From: Geodermatophilus poikilotrophus
GTDB lineage: Bacteria > Actinomycetota > Actinomycetes > Mycobacteriales > Geodermatophilaceae
Reading direction: 5' to 3'
Assembly (NCBI RefSeq): GCF_900111455.1
Contig: NZ_FOIE01000005.1
Location: 372,001 to 436,000, forward strand
Length of the DNA stretch: 64,000 bases
The translations under genes and the position numbers were made by a program. The notes beneath the pieces were generated by a model, which made no database searches, was not told where the DNA came from, and saw only the letters and a program-made list of their open reading frames with translations. How positions within the stretch are numbered: position 1 is the stretch's first letter; the number at the start of each line of letters is the position of its first letter. Below are positions 50,161 through 59,294 of this stretch, in pieces.

Positions 50161-51330
50161 TCATGCCGGCTCCGGGGTGCGGCCGGCGGCCACGGCGGCG
50201 TAGCGGTCGGTGAGTCGCTCGGCCCACTGCCGGGAGCCGAAGCGCTCCTCGGCTCGGCGCCGGGCGGCCGCACCCCGCGCGCGCAGGCGTGCCGGGTCCC
50301 GCAAGGCGTCCCGCAGGGCCGTGGCGAACGACCCGGGGTCGGGGAGCACCCCGGGGGCGGGGGCCGGCACCAGCCAGCCCGTCTCGCCGTCGACGACGAC
50401 CTCGGGCACCCCGCCCACGTCGGTGGCCACGCTGGGCACGCCGGAAGCGGCGGCCTCGAGCAGCACCGTCGGGAGGGCCTCCATCCGGGTGGGCAGGGCG
50501 ACCAGCGTCGTGCACCGGAGGATCCGCGCGACGTCGTCGCGGGCGCCGGCGAAGACCACCCGCGACGCGACGCCGAGGTCGCGGGCGAGGGCTCGCAGTT
50601 CCTCCTCGCGGGGGCCGTTCCCGATGAGCAGCAGCCGCGCCTCGGGGTGCTCGGCGAGCACCTGCGGCCACGCCCGGACGGCGACGTCCTGCCCCTTGCC
50701 GATCCGCATGTGCCCGACGACGGTGACGACCGGCACGCCCGCCGGGACGCCGAGCTCGGCGGGGAGGTCGGTCGGCTCCCCGGGCGCCGTGGGGTGGAAG
50801 CGCTCGAGGTCGACGCCGTTGTGGACGACGCTCCAGTGCCCGTGCCGGGCGCTGCGCCGGTAGCGGGCGGCGAAGCCGTCGCGCGAGGCCTGCGAGACGA
50901 GGAGCAGGCCGGCTGACCGGCTGCCGGCCAGGACAGCCAGCCGCTCGCGGAGCGCCTCGCGGCCGCGCAGCGGGACGGGCACGTGGTGCAGCGTGCAGAG
51001 CACCGGCCGGCGCGCCAGCCGCCCGGCCACGGGGGCCAGCGTGGTGGCGTCCTCCAGGTGCGCGTGCACGACGTCGCAGCCGGACTCGCGGATGGCGCGG
51101 GCCAGCCGGGCGACGGCGTCGGGCTGTGCGAGCCGGTCGACGCCGAGGAAGTGCGGCTCCAGGCCGGCGGCGCGCAGCCGGGGCAACCAGGCCGCACGGC
51201 CGTTCGTCGGCGGCGCCAGCGAGAGGACGTCGAGCTCCAGGCCGAGCGCCGGGGCCTCCGCGGCGAGGGTCACCAGGACGTTCTCGGCGCCACCGAAGTT
51301 CAGCGAGTCGATGACGACCAGGACCTTCAC
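50161..51330 (-). CDS. Glycosyltransferase family 4
   Basis: 389 aa, GT-B. VKVLVVIDSLNFGGAENVLVT, DVVHAHLEDATTLAPVAG, VVHNGVDLERFHPTAPGEPT, VVTVVGHMRIGKGQDVAVRA and the donor site LPTRMEALPTVLLEAAASGV are clear. GTG 51330 overlaps the preceding GT4 by 4 bp. There is a 43-bp gap to the deacetylase. It resembles the GT4 at 34769 in motif order. Sugar unknown. Confidence 0.92.
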   Translation of the reverse strand: MKVLVVIDSLNFGGAENVLVTLAAEAPALGLELDVLSLAPPTNGRAAWLPRLRAAGLEPHFLGVDRLAQPDAVARLARAIRESGCDVVHAHLEDATTLAPVAGRLARRPVLCTLHHVPVPLRGREALRERLAVLAGSRSAGLLLVSQASRDGFAARYRRSARHGHWSVVHNGVDLERFHPTAPGEPTDLPAELGVPAGVPVVTVVGHMRIGKGQDVAVRAWPQVLAEHPEARLLLIGNGPREEELRALARDLGVASRVVFAGARDDVARILRCTTLVALPTRMEALPTVLLEAAASGVPSVATDVGGVPEVVVDGETGWLVPAPAPGVLPDPGSFATALRDALRDPARLRARGAAARRRAEERFGSRQWAERLTDRYAAVAAGRTPEPA

Positions 51331-52550
51331 GCCGGCTCCTCCCCCGCGACCGGCGCGGAGTCCCGCCGGGCGAGGGCGCGCAGGTGGACCTCCTCGATCC
51401 GCTCGGCCACCGTCGCCCAGGACGCCCCGGTCACGGAGCGGGACCGGCCGGCCTCGCCCATCCGCCGGGCCTCCTCGGGGCGGTCGAGCAGGTCCAGCAG
51501 CGCCTCGGCCAGCGCGCCGGCGTCCCCCGGTGGGACGAGCAGGCCGGTCTCCCCGTGCTCGATGACGGCCGGGAGGTCGCCGACCCGCGTGCCGACCGTC
51601 GGCCGGCCGAAGGTGCGGGCGAGCTCCACGACGCCGCTGGCGTTGGCGTAGCGGTACGGCGCCGCGACGACGCGCGCCTGCTCGAAGAGGACCGGGACCT
51701 CCTCGACCGGCACGTAGCCGGCCCGGAAGTCGACCCCGCCGATCCGCTGGGCGGTGCTCCGCAGCCCCTCGAGGTCCGTGTCGCCGGACGGCGCCCCGGC
51801 CAGGACCAGCCGGGCGTCGGGGCGACGCGCCCGGACGGTCGCAAAGGCCTCCAGCAGCAGGTCGATGCCCTTGTAGGCCTGCATCGTCCCGAAGAACAGC
51901 ACCACCGGGTCGGTCCCGTCGGCCGGCCCCGGCGTCCCCCGCAGGAACACGCCCTCGTCGCCGTGGGGGACGACCGTGACCTCGTCGACGTCGGGCCAGG
52001 CGGCGCGCAGGTCGGCGGCCGACTGCTCGCCGAGCACCACCACCGCGTCGACGCTGCGGTAGCCGAGACCGAACGAGGCGTACAGCAGCCGGTTCTGCCG
52101 CAGCACCTCCCCGGTGGCCCGCTGCTCGTTGAACGGCAGCGGCGAGTGGGCGATCGTGACGAGCGCAGGACGACCGGTGAGCCGGGCCATCAGCGCCAGG
52201 ACGGCCCCGTCGGCCGGGAAGCGCCCTCCGGAGAACTGCACGACGTCCGGCCGGGTGCGCCGGACGTGCCGGAGCACCGCCAGCCACGCGGCGTGGTACT
52301 GCGCCGCGCGGCGCACCCGCCGGGCCCTGCGGCGCAGCGGGTGGTCCCCCGCACCCTCGCTGGGGTGCCAGGTCGGCAGCACCGGCAGGATCGACAGGCC
52401 GGGACTGCGCGAGGGCAGCTCGGGGTCGGGGCCGGTGAGCAGCTCCACCCGGTGCCCGCGGTCGGCCAGCGCCTCACCGAGCTGGACGGCGAACTGGAAC
52501 AACCCGCCCGAGGGGTTGAACTCCACGAGCGTGACCTTCAGACCAGCCAG
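51327..52550 (-). CDS. Glycosyltransferase family 4 (apparent CTG start)
   Basis: About 407 aa, GT-B. It has VTLVEFNPSGGLFQFAVQLG near the start, DVVQFSGGRFPADGAVLAL, VTVVPHGDEGVFLRG, VLFFGTMQAYKGIDLLLEAF, and AAPYRYANASGVVELARTFG as donor site. No ATG, GTG or TTG is in frame near the family's normal start; CTG 52550 has GGAGG nine bases upstream, and CTG 52541 is an alternative. A longer start would run into unrelated sequence. The pattern resembles transferases of the GumH or PimB type. Coupled to the next GT4. Confidence 0.86.
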   Translation of the reverse strand: MAGLKVTLVEFNPSGGLFQFAVQLGEALADRGHRVELLTGPDPELPSRSPGLSILPVLPTWHPSEGAGDHPLRRRARRVRRAAQYHAAWLAVLRHVRRTRPDVVQFSGGRFPADGAVLALMARLTGRPALVTIAHSPLPFNEQRATGEVLRQNRLLYASFGLGYRSVDAVVVLGEQSAADLRAAWPDVDEVTVVPHGDEGVFLRGTPGPADGTDPVVLFFGTMQAYKGIDLLLEAFATVRARRPDARLVLAGAPSGDTDLEGLRSTAQRIGGVDFRAGYVPVEEVPVLFEQARVVAAPYRYANASGVVELARTFGRPTVGTRVGDLPAVIEHGETGLLVPPGDAGALAEALLDLLDRPEEARRMGEAGRSRSVTGASWATVAERIEEVHLRALARRDSAPVAGEEPA

Positions 52551-52767
52551 GACCGTCCACCTCCGTGTGCCGCGACGACAGCCGCTCTCCCTCTGCGGCC
52601 GCTGACGGCACCGGGAGCTCAGGGGCCGGCCGGCAGGACCTCGGCGTCCGGCGGTGATCGACCTCGTGCACGGCGAGACTAGCCTCCGCCTCCGCTCTCC
52701 CGGCTCCCGCGCGGGCACATCACCGGATCGGTGGACGCTGCGACGCCCCCGGTCGGGTGGGTGTGAC

Positions 52768-53886
52768 TCAGCGGGAGGACAGGCGGAGGACGGCCCGCAG
52801 CAGCTGCTCCGGGGGCACGTCGTCGCGGCACTCCAGCGTCGCCGGCACGGCCGCGAGCCGCTGCGCGGCGGTCGGGCCCGTGACGGCGACGACCACGACC
52901 GCGGGCTCCCGCAGGCCACGGAGCACCCCCCGCAGGTGCCGGAGCGGCGACGGGTCGACCAGCGACACCACATCGACCGCCGCGCGGCGCAGGCTCGCCG
53001 TCACCGTGGCGGCACGGTCGGCCGCACCCGGTCCCCGGAGCGTCACCCGCACCCCCCGTCGCCACCGGTCCTGCGGGGTGGACCGGTCCGGCGACCGCAG
53101 GCGTCGTCGCGGCGACGGCCGGACGCCGAGTTCCCCGAGTGACAACGGCCGCGGCATCGGCGCCCGCTCCAGCCAGAGGGAGGCCGCACGGAGGGCGGAC
53201 CAGCCCGAGCGCGCCGAGGGATCGGACGGCACGTCCGGCCGGTCGGGTCCCAGGGACTCGACGTCGGCCAGGTCCCGCAGCCGGACGACGCCACGAGCGG
53301 CGACCGACCGCGCCAGCCGCGCCGCCTCGGCCTCGGGGCGCAGGCGCGCGAGGTCCGGTGGCGCGCCGGGGCTCCTCCGGCCGTCGGGCGGTTCCAGGGC
53401 CGACGGGTCGACCACCTCGACGTCGACCAGGTCCACGACCGCACCACCAGCGGTCCGGACCAGCGCGGCGCGGCCGGGGCCGGCGTGCCAGCCGACCTCG
53501 AGCAGCCCGGCAGCCGTGAGCCGGTCCACCGTCTCCGTCAGGCGCGCCGCCGGCACGAGGAGGTCCACGTCGGAGCCGAGGACCGGCCGCCAGGGCGGTC
53601 CGGCCACCGCGACCTCGGATGCGATCGCCCCGAGTGCCCGGCGCACCCCCTCGAGCGTGCCGGCCCGGACGGCGGCCGACCCCCGCTCGGCCGCCACCGC
53701 AGCCGCCCAGTCGGGGGACCCGCCCAACCCGGTCGCCACCGCGGTCAGGGCCAGGGGCAGGCGGTGCTCCTGCGCCACCCGCAGCGCCCGGGCGGGCTCC
53801 CGGTCGGGCGGCTGCGCGAGCGCGCCGGCCAGCAGCCGCCCGAGGTCCGGGACGACGACGCCGGCCACGCGCGCAGCCTGCCACAA
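52768..53886 (-). CDS. Nucleotidyltransferase-family protein
   Basis: About 372 aa. A nucleotidyltransferase motif, WRPVLGSDVDLLVPAARL, gives the GSDxD metal site, and VDLVDVEVVD may supply the third acidic residue; it resembles the putative nucleotidyltransferase group often found in polysaccharide loci. The start is uncertain: TTG 53886 or GTG 53868. It is divergent from the P-loop kinase gene with only 8 bp between the proposed starts. Substrate unknown; a sugar-phosphate or protein target is conceivable. Confidence 0.78.
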   Translation of the reverse strand: MWQAARVAGVVVPDLGRLLAGALAQPPDREPARALRVAQEHRLPLALTAVATGLGGSPDWAAAVAAERGSAAVRAGTLEGVRRALGAIASEVAVAGPPWRPVLGSDVDLLVPAARLTETVDRLTAAGLLEVGWHAGPGRAALVRTAGGAVVDLVDVEVVDPSALEPPDGRRSPGAPPDLARLRPEAEAARLARSVAARGVVRLRDLADVESLGPDRPDVPSDPSARSGWSALRAASLWLERAPMPRPLSLGELGVRPSPRRRLRSPDRSTPQDRWRRGVRVTLRGPGAADRAATVTASLRRAAVDVVSLVDPSPLRHLRGVLRGLREPAVVVVAVTGPTAAQRLAAVPATLECRDDVPPEQLLRAVLRLSSR

Positions 53887-53887
53887 T
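53882..53887 (+). promoter_or_regulatory. -10 box of leaderless kinase promoter
   Basis: CACAAT seven bases before the GTG start at 53895. It lies at the start codon of the divergent gene. Confidence 0.4.
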
Positions 53888-53894
53888 CGAGCTG

Positions 53895-54680
53895 GTGATC
53901 CCCCGAGCAGCCGGTGACGCCGGTGTCCGGCGCGACACCCGGCCGGAGGGCCTCACCGTCGCGCTCATCGGGCCCGACGGGTCGGGCAAGACCACGGTGG
54001 CCGACCGCCTGGTGCGGGAGTTCCCGCAGCCGACCGTGCGGGTCTACATGAGCATCAACCCGGCCTCCAGCCGGCACATGCTGCCGACCACGCGGCTGTC
54101 GTGGGTCCTGCGGGGACGTCCCGAGCACATCGGCAACGTCGGCCGGGAGCACTCCCACCGGCTCACCGCGTTCCTGGCCACCCTGGCCGAGGTGGTCAAC
54201 CGGATCGCCGAGGAGTGGTACCGGGTCCTCGTCGCCCGCTGGCACGTGGCACGCGGCCGGGTCGTGGTCTTCGACCGCCACTTCTACTTCGACTACCACG
54301 CCACGGACGTGGCCGGCGGGAGCCGGCGCTGGGAGGACCGGTTGCACGGGGCCTCCCTCCGGCGGCTGCCCCGGCCGGACCTGACCGTCTACCTCGACGC
54401 GCCACCGGCTGTGCTCTTCGCCCGCAAGGGCGAGGGCACGCTCGAGTCGCTCACCACGGTGCGCGGCGAGCTGCTGGCCGCCGTCCGGACCGAACCGGGG
54501 AGCGTGGTCCTCGACGGGACCGCGCCGACGGACGACGTGGTCCGCGGGGTGGCCACGGCGGTGCAGGACCTCGGACGACGGCGGGCCGCCGGCACTCAGC
54601 CGGCCGCCCGCTCCCGCCTGCGGAGGACCGCCCGTGCGCAGCGACGGGCCAGCTCCCGGGTCTCGGCACGCAGCAGCTGA
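53895..54680 (+). CDS. Thymidylate-kinase-like P-loop kinase
   Basis: 261 aa. The Walker A motif IGPDGSGKTTVADRLV, VVVFDRHFYFDYHA and the lid-like PDLTVYLDAPPAVLFARKGEG followed by SLTTVRGELLAAV resemble thymidylate kinases, but the protein has long inserts (FLATLAEVVNRIAEEWYRVL) and is in an exopolysaccharide locus, so a different phosphate acceptor is likely. It starts with GTG 53895, possibly leaderless. Its 3' end overlaps the convergent ATP-grasp gene by 85 bp. Confidence 0.86.
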   Translation: MIPRAAGDAGVRRDTRPEGLTVALIGPDGSGKTTVADRLVREFPQPTVRVYMSINPASSRHMLPTTRLSWVLRGRPEHIGNVGREHSHRLTAFLATLAEVVNRIAEEWYRVLVARWHVARGRVVVFDRHFYFDYHATDVAGGSRRWEDRLHGASLRRLPRPDLTVYLDAPPAVLFARKGEGTLESLTTVRGELLAAVRTEPGSVVLDGTAPTDDVVRGVATAVQDLGRRRAAGTQPAARSRLRRTARAQRRASSRVSARSS

Positions 54681-55798
54681 CGGCTGCGGCGCAGCGCCGG
54701 CCGCGGGTCGTCGGCCGACCACGTGGAGTGCACCGCGCCGCGCGCGGTGCGCAGCGTGTCCGTGACGTCCCGGACCAGCCCGCCACGCCGTTCGACGACG
54801 GCGCGCCTCAGGTCCTCCTCCAGCGACTGGTAGCGGACGCCGGGGGTGCCGGTCAGGGGCTCCCCCGGGGACGTCGACGGGTCGAGCGCAGCCCGGGCCC
54901 ACAGGACGGGCAGGTCGCAGCCGGCCGCCCCGGCCAGCGCCAGGGACCCGTAGAACCGCCCGTTGAAGTCGATCAGCCGCGGCGCGCCGCCGTCGGGAGG
55001 CGCCAGGAACTGCAGGTTCGCCAGGCCCCACCAATCGAGGTCGTGCAGCACCTGCTCGCAGGCCGCGGCCAGGGCCGGGTCGACCGGCACGGTCTCGGCC
55101 AGGACGCTGTTGTGCCAGTACGGGGAGATGCGTCGCGCGCGCTGCTGCACGACGGCCAGGCGGCGGCCGGACCGGTCGAGCAGCAGCGTCACGGCCATGA
55201 GGTCGCCCTGGACCACCTCCTGGACGACGGCCGCTCCCCCGGCGGCGGCGATGCGCGCCACCGCCCGGTCGACCTCGTCCGCGGTGGCGCAGAACGACCG
55301 GTCCAGCCGCGCGGGGACGCCGCGTTGCCCCGGGGTCCAGTGCACCCGCGCCTTGACCACCACGGGCAGGGGCAGGTCCGTCGGGCCCTGGGCCGGGTCC
55401 GTCGTCCGGGGCACCGCGAGGCCGGCCGCCTCGGCGGCCCGCGTCAGCGTCAGCTTGTCGACGGCGCGGAGCACGCTGTCGTGCGCCGCGTAGGGGAACA
55501 GCGCCCCGAGGGTGTCGCGGCCGGCCGAGAGCGCCAGCACCTCCACGTCGTCGGCGCCGAAGACCAGGTCGTAGCCGCCCTCGGCGACGGCCTCCCGCGT
55601 GGCCGCGAGGAACGCCTCCCAGTCCTCCTCCGCGGGAGGGACGTGGTGCCAGGCGGCAGCCCACCGGGAGGAGCCGGCTCGTCCACCGGGCGTGGGCGAG
55701 CCGATGCCGACGTGCCACCCCGCCGCTCCGAAGGACCGGGTGGCGGCCAGCGGGTGCGGGCCGAGGCCGTCCTCGACGATCAGGACTCGGGGGGTCAT
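54596..55798 (-). CDS. ATP-grasp family ligase (2)
   Basis: 400 aa. RVLIVEDGLGPHPLAATRSF opens the N-terminal domain; DKLTLTRAAEAAGLAVPRT, LPVVVKARVHWTPGQ, AAVVQEVVQGDLMAVTL and the metal-binding APRLIDFNGRFYGSLALA form the ATP-grasp core. Probable carboxylate-amine ligase that modifies a sugar or peptide. Coupled by an ATGA overlap to the CelD-type acyltransferase, which suggests the two enzymes act in sequence. A large 3' overlap with the kinase gene. Confidence 0.88.
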   Translation of the reverse strand: MTPRVLIVEDGLGPHPLAATRSFGAAGWHVGIGSPTPGGRAGSSRWAAAWHHVPPAEEDWEAFLAATREAVAEGGYDLVFGADDVEVLALSAGRDTLGALFPYAAHDSVLRAVDKLTLTRAAEAAGLAVPRTTDPAQGPTDLPLPVVVKARVHWTPGQRGVPARLDRSFCATADEVDRAVARIAAAGGAAVVQEVVQGDLMAVTLLLDRSGRRLAVVQQRARRISPYWHNSVLAETVPVDPALAAACEQVLHDLDWWGLANLQFLAPPDGGAPRLIDFNGRFYGSLALAGAAGCDLPVLWARAALDPSTSPGEPLTGTPGVRYQSLEEDLRRAVVERRGGLVRDVTDTLRTARGAVHSTWSADDPRPALRRSRQLLRAETRELARRCARAVLRRRERAAG

Positions 55799-56907
55799 GC
55801 GCTGACGTCCGGGCCGACCGCGGCCACCGTCTGGGCGGCACCGCGCAGGTGGCGGGCCACCGCCCGCGTCACGGACGCCTCCCGCAGTCGGATCGCGGCC
55901 ATCGCGGCTCGACCGCCCGGCCCGACACCCACGCGCAGCCGCAGCAGCCGGCGGGTGCCGGCCGCCCACTGCATCTTGTAGGGCTCGGTGCCGCGCAGGA
56001 AGTCGACCTCGGTCATGCCGGCCTCGCACGCCCAGCGGAAGCCGTTGGCCATCAGGACCGTCCCCGCGCCGCTGTGCCGGTCCTCGAGGCTGCGGCCGCC
56101 CTGGTAGTAGCTCATCCGCCCGGCCACGGTGAACACCACGTCGACGGCGGCCACCTCGTCGCCGACCCGGAGCTCGAAGAGCTGCATCTCGCCGGCGGCG
56201 TGACCGGCGCGGGCGGCCGCGCAGAACCTGTCCCACTCGCGGATCAGCCCCGAGTCGTCGCCGAACTGACCGGCGTGGAGTGCGCGCAGCCGGACCAGGG
56301 TGTCCTCGAGGCCGGCCGGTTCCACGACCGCGAACGAGACCCCGCCGCGCCGGTCCAGCTTGCGGGTGGACCGGCGGATGGAGTTCCGCATGATCGGCGG
56401 CAGGGTGGTCAGGTAGGCGTCGAAGTCCTCGGGGAGGGCGACGTGCGGAGCCGCCTCCTCGACCTCCACCACCACCCTCCGGCCCAGCGCCTCGTGCAGC
56501 CGGTTGCCCTCCGCCACGCCCGCCAGGTCGACCAGCCGGGACCCGCGCCGGTGGAGCCACCGTCCGAGCGCCTCGACGACGCGCGCCTCCTCGCCCGGTG
56601 CGGCGAGCAGGTCGAGGTGGTCCGGGCTCAGCGGTCCGGCGCCCAGGTTGACCAGGACCGGCAGTCCGCGGAGCCGTCGCCGCTCCAGCGCCAGCCCCCC
56701 GACCAGGTCGTCCCCGGAGCGCACCAGGACCAAGCAGGAGTCCGCGGACGGGGCCATCGCGGCTAACCACCAGGACCGCAGGAACGGCGAGGGCACCGCG
56801 CACTGCTCCACGAGCCGGTCCCAGGCGGCGGCATCGGCCTCCAGGCCGGCCGTGACGAGCGTGCGGCGCTCGCGGTCTTCCACCGGCGGGGCGGCAGGGG
56901 TCTGCAT
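55795..56907 (-). CDS. CelD/BcsL-type GNAT acyltransferase (4)
   Basis: 370 aa. It has VPSPFLRSWWLAAMAPSADS, GDDLVGGLALERRRL, SPDHLDLLAAPGEEA, PIMRNSIRRSTRKLDRRGGV, the acyl-donor region VAAVDVVFTVAGRMSYYQGG, and TEVDFLRGTEPYKMQWAAGT. It is closer to the first enzyme (43398) than to the tandem pair. ATG 56907, or GTG 56910 directly before it; no strong Shine-Dalgarno. Operon with the ATP-grasp gene. Confidence 0.88.
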   Translation of the reverse strand: MQTPAAPPVEDRERRTLVTAGLEADAAAWDRLVEQCAVPSPFLRSWWLAAMAPSADSCLVLVRSGDDLVGGLALERRRLRGLPVLVNLGAGPLSPDHLDLLAAPGEEARVVEALGRWLHRRGSRLVDLAGVAEGNRLHEALGRRVVVEVEEAAPHVALPEDFDAYLTTLPPIMRNSIRRSTRKLDRRGGVSFAVVEPAGLEDTLVRLRALHAGQFGDDSGLIREWDRFCAAARAGHAAGEMQLFELRVGDEVAAVDVVFTVAGRMSYYQGGRSLEDRHSGAGTVLMANGFRWACEAGMTEVDFLRGTEPYKMQWAAGTRRLLRLRVGVGPGGRAAMAAIRLREASVTRAVARHLRGAAQTVAAVGPDVSA

Positions 56908-57324
56908 CACGGCGACGGGCGTCCTCGGGTCGTGGCGGTCAGGCGGCGGCACCCCTCGGTCGCGAGGCGGAGGAGCAGGCACCACGGCGTCGGGTTGCGG
57001 AGAGTAGTCGACGGTACCCGCCGACAGCCCGTCGACGCCGCACACCTGACCGGGTGACCAGCGACCACCCCGTCGTCCCGCCCGCCCATCAGTGACTCTG
57101 CGTGACAGTCGGACGACCGGTCGTGCTCCACCGGACACCTCCCCGGGGGACCGGGGTGCCCAGCCGCAGCACCCGGAGCGGACCGGTCCCCCGGGCGGGT
57201 GACCACCCGACCGGCCACCCCCTGGTAGAACGGCAACGGACTCTGTTCGGATCGAGCCCACGGGCGTGCGCGATCCCCGACCGGTTGGGGGATCCGGACC
57301 ACTCAGCGGAAGAGGACCGACGCC
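56908..57324. other. Gene-free divergent region
   Basis: No credible gene. Short inverted repeats occur around 57090-57170. TACTCT (minus strand, 57006-57001) may be a promoter box for the acyltransferase/ATP-grasp operon. The flippase has GGAAGAGGA just before its ATG. Confidence 0.4.
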
Positions 57325-58890
57325 ATGAGCCCGATCACGCGGGGAGGCCCGAGCGCGCAAGGAGGGCCGGAGCCCGACACCACTGTCGCGGAGGCGGTCG
57401 ACGCGGCCGAGGCACCGGCGCGGGTCGACGCGCGCACCGCCGGTTCCAGCTTCCTCTGGTCGGCCGCCTCGTTCGGGTCCAGCAAGCTGCTGGTCTTCCT
57501 CACGACCCTCGTGATGGCCCGGCTGCTGGTCCCCGAGGACTTCGGCGTGGTGGCCGTGGGTCTGGCGATCGTCTCGTTCCTCGAGGTCGCCCTCGATCTC
57601 GGCGTCGGGTCCGCCCTCGTCTACGAGCAGGAGCGCGGGATCACCCGGCGGGTGCAGACCGCCTTCACCCTCAACGTCGCCATCGCCTCGGCCTGCACCG
57701 CCGCGGGGGTGCTGGCGGGCCCCCTGGTCGCCCGGGTCTTCGACGTCCAGGACACCACCCTGCTGCAGGTCCTCTTCCTCTACTTCCTGCTCCGCGGCCT
57801 GGTCCAGGTCCCGGACGCGGTGCTGCGCCGCGACCTGGCCTTCCGGCGCCGGGCACTGATCGAGGTCGCGCGCGCCGTCGTCCGCGGGGTGGTGTCGATC
57901 GCCCTGGCGGCCACCGGCGCGGGGGCCTGGGCGCTCGTCGCGGGCATCCTCGCCAGCGAGGCGGTGGGCGTCGTCCTCACCTGGGTGGCGGTGCGCTTCG
58001 TCCCCGTCCTGGCGTTCGACCGGTCGGCCGCCAGGGCGCTGCTCGGGTTCGGGACGGCCGTGCTCAGCCTGAAGGTCCTCGGCGCGGTGTCGGAGAACGC
58101 CGACTACTTCATCATCGGTGCCCAGCTGGGGACCGCGGCGCTGGGCATCTACACGCTGGGCTACCGGATCCCGGAGATCGTCCTCGCGAACGTCTTCTGG
58201 ATCTTCTCCAGCGTCGCGTTCTCCATCTACGCGCGCGCCCGCTCCGAGGACCTGCAGGAGCTCAGGACGGCGGTCCTGCGCGCGATGCGGATCATCACGC
58301 TCTTCGCCTTCCCGACGGGCGTGGGCATCGCCGTGGTCTCCACCAGCCTGACGCCGACGTTGCTCGGTCCCGGGTGGGAGGCGGCCGCCGCGCCGATGGC
58401 CTTCATCGCCCTGTCGATGGCCGCCTCCTCCATCGGCTACGCGTCCGGGGACGTGTTCCCCGCCGTGGGTCGACCCGGCCTGCTGATCAAGATCGTGGCG
58501 CCCACCACGGCGGTCAAGGTGGTCGGTCTGCTGCTCGCCGCCCCGTACGGGCTGACGGCGATGGCGGCGACCGCGTGCGGACTCAGTGCGGTGTTCGCCA
58601 CCATCCGGCTGCTCGTGGTGGACCGGCTGCTCGGGCTCCGGCTGACCACCAGCCTCGAGGCCATGTCCCCCGGTCTGGTCGCCGCCGCCGGCGCCGCCCT
58701 GGGGGCGCTGCCCGTGGTGCTGCTCCGGCCGACCGGGGTGGTCACGCTGGTCGGCGCGGTGGCCGCGGGGGTCCTCGGCGCCGTGGCGCTGCTCGTCCTC
58801 CTGCGCCGGGCCGCGCTCCGGGACCTGTGGCAGCTCATCGGCGCCATGCGCCCACGGAGGTCCGGGGACGCGGCGGCCGGCGCCCGCTGA
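57325..58890 (+). CDS. Oligosaccharide flippase (Wzx-like) 2
   Basis: 521 aa, MOP-superfamily. It is strongly similar in layout to the flippase at 44488: SSFLWSAASFGSSKLLVFLT, VPEDFGVVAVGLAIVSFLE, QERGITRRVQTAFTLNVA, ENADYFIIGAQLGTAALGIY, YASGDVFPAVGRPGLLIK. It has a longer, acidic N-terminus. Two flippases suggest two different repeat units or lipid-linked substrates. ATG 57325 with GGAAGAGGA upstream. It has no 4-bp-coupled partner. Confidence 0.93.
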   Translation: MSPITRGGPSAQGGPEPDTTVAEAVDAAEAPARVDARTAGSSFLWSAASFGSSKLLVFLTTLVMARLLVPEDFGVVAVGLAIVSFLEVALDLGVGSALVYEQERGITRRVQTAFTLNVAIASACTAAGVLAGPLVARVFDVQDTTLLQVLFLYFLLRGLVQVPDAVLRRDLAFRRRALIEVARAVVRGVVSIALAATGAGAWALVAGILASEAVGVVLTWVAVRFVPVLAFDRSAARALLGFGTAVLSLKVLGAVSENADYFIIGAQLGTAALGIYTLGYRIPEIVLANVFWIFSSVAFSIYARARSEDLQELRTAVLRAMRIITLFAFPTGVGIAVVSTSLTPTLLGPGWEAAAAPMAFIALSMAASSIGYASGDVFPAVGRPGLLIKIVAPTTAVKVVGLLLAAPYGLTAMAATACGLSAVFATIRLLVVDRLLGLRLTTSLEAMSPGLVAAAGAALGALPVVLLRPTGVVTLVGAVAAGVLGAVALLVLLRRAALRDLWQLIGAMRPRRSGDAAAGAR

Positions 58891-59294
58891 CGCAGGTGCC
58901 AGGCGTCCCGCCCCGCGTGGACGCGGAGCCGTGACTGCCGCCGGTGGATCCGCCCGCCGTCCGGTCGGCGCGGGCCGGAGCGGGCCGTCGGCCAGGGACC
59001 TCCTGCGCCCCCGCCACGTTTGTGACCACGGGCCTCCGGCCGGAGTGACCTCCGTCCTGGCTCGACCGTGCTCGCGCCCGAGCCGCGGGCGTCCACCCGC
59101 CACCGGCTGCGCCGCTGGTGCTGTTTCCCCGGGGGCCTTACGACCTTCCGCTGCGGTCCTCGGGTGGCCTACGTTGTGTCCACCCCTGCAGGCTGCAGGG
59201 CGAGGTGCAGCGTCGGGGAGGAGGCGGCGACTCCCGTCCGGCCCCGACGCCGGGCAGGGGCGTCAGCGCCTCCCGCCATGGAAGGCGGACGCCG
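58891..59294. other. Gene-free region after flippase 2
   Basis: No convincing gene. It contains palindromes CTCCGGCCGGAG (59034-59045) and CCCTGCAG-G-CTGCAGGG (59184-59200), and TACGTT (59169-59174) as a weak -10 candidate for the following small membrane ORF. Confidence 0.4.

Noticed and set aside
55795-59103. 1102-aa extended minus-strand frame
   Set aside because: Its N-terminal 730 residues are antisense to flippase 2; the acyltransferase begins at 56907.
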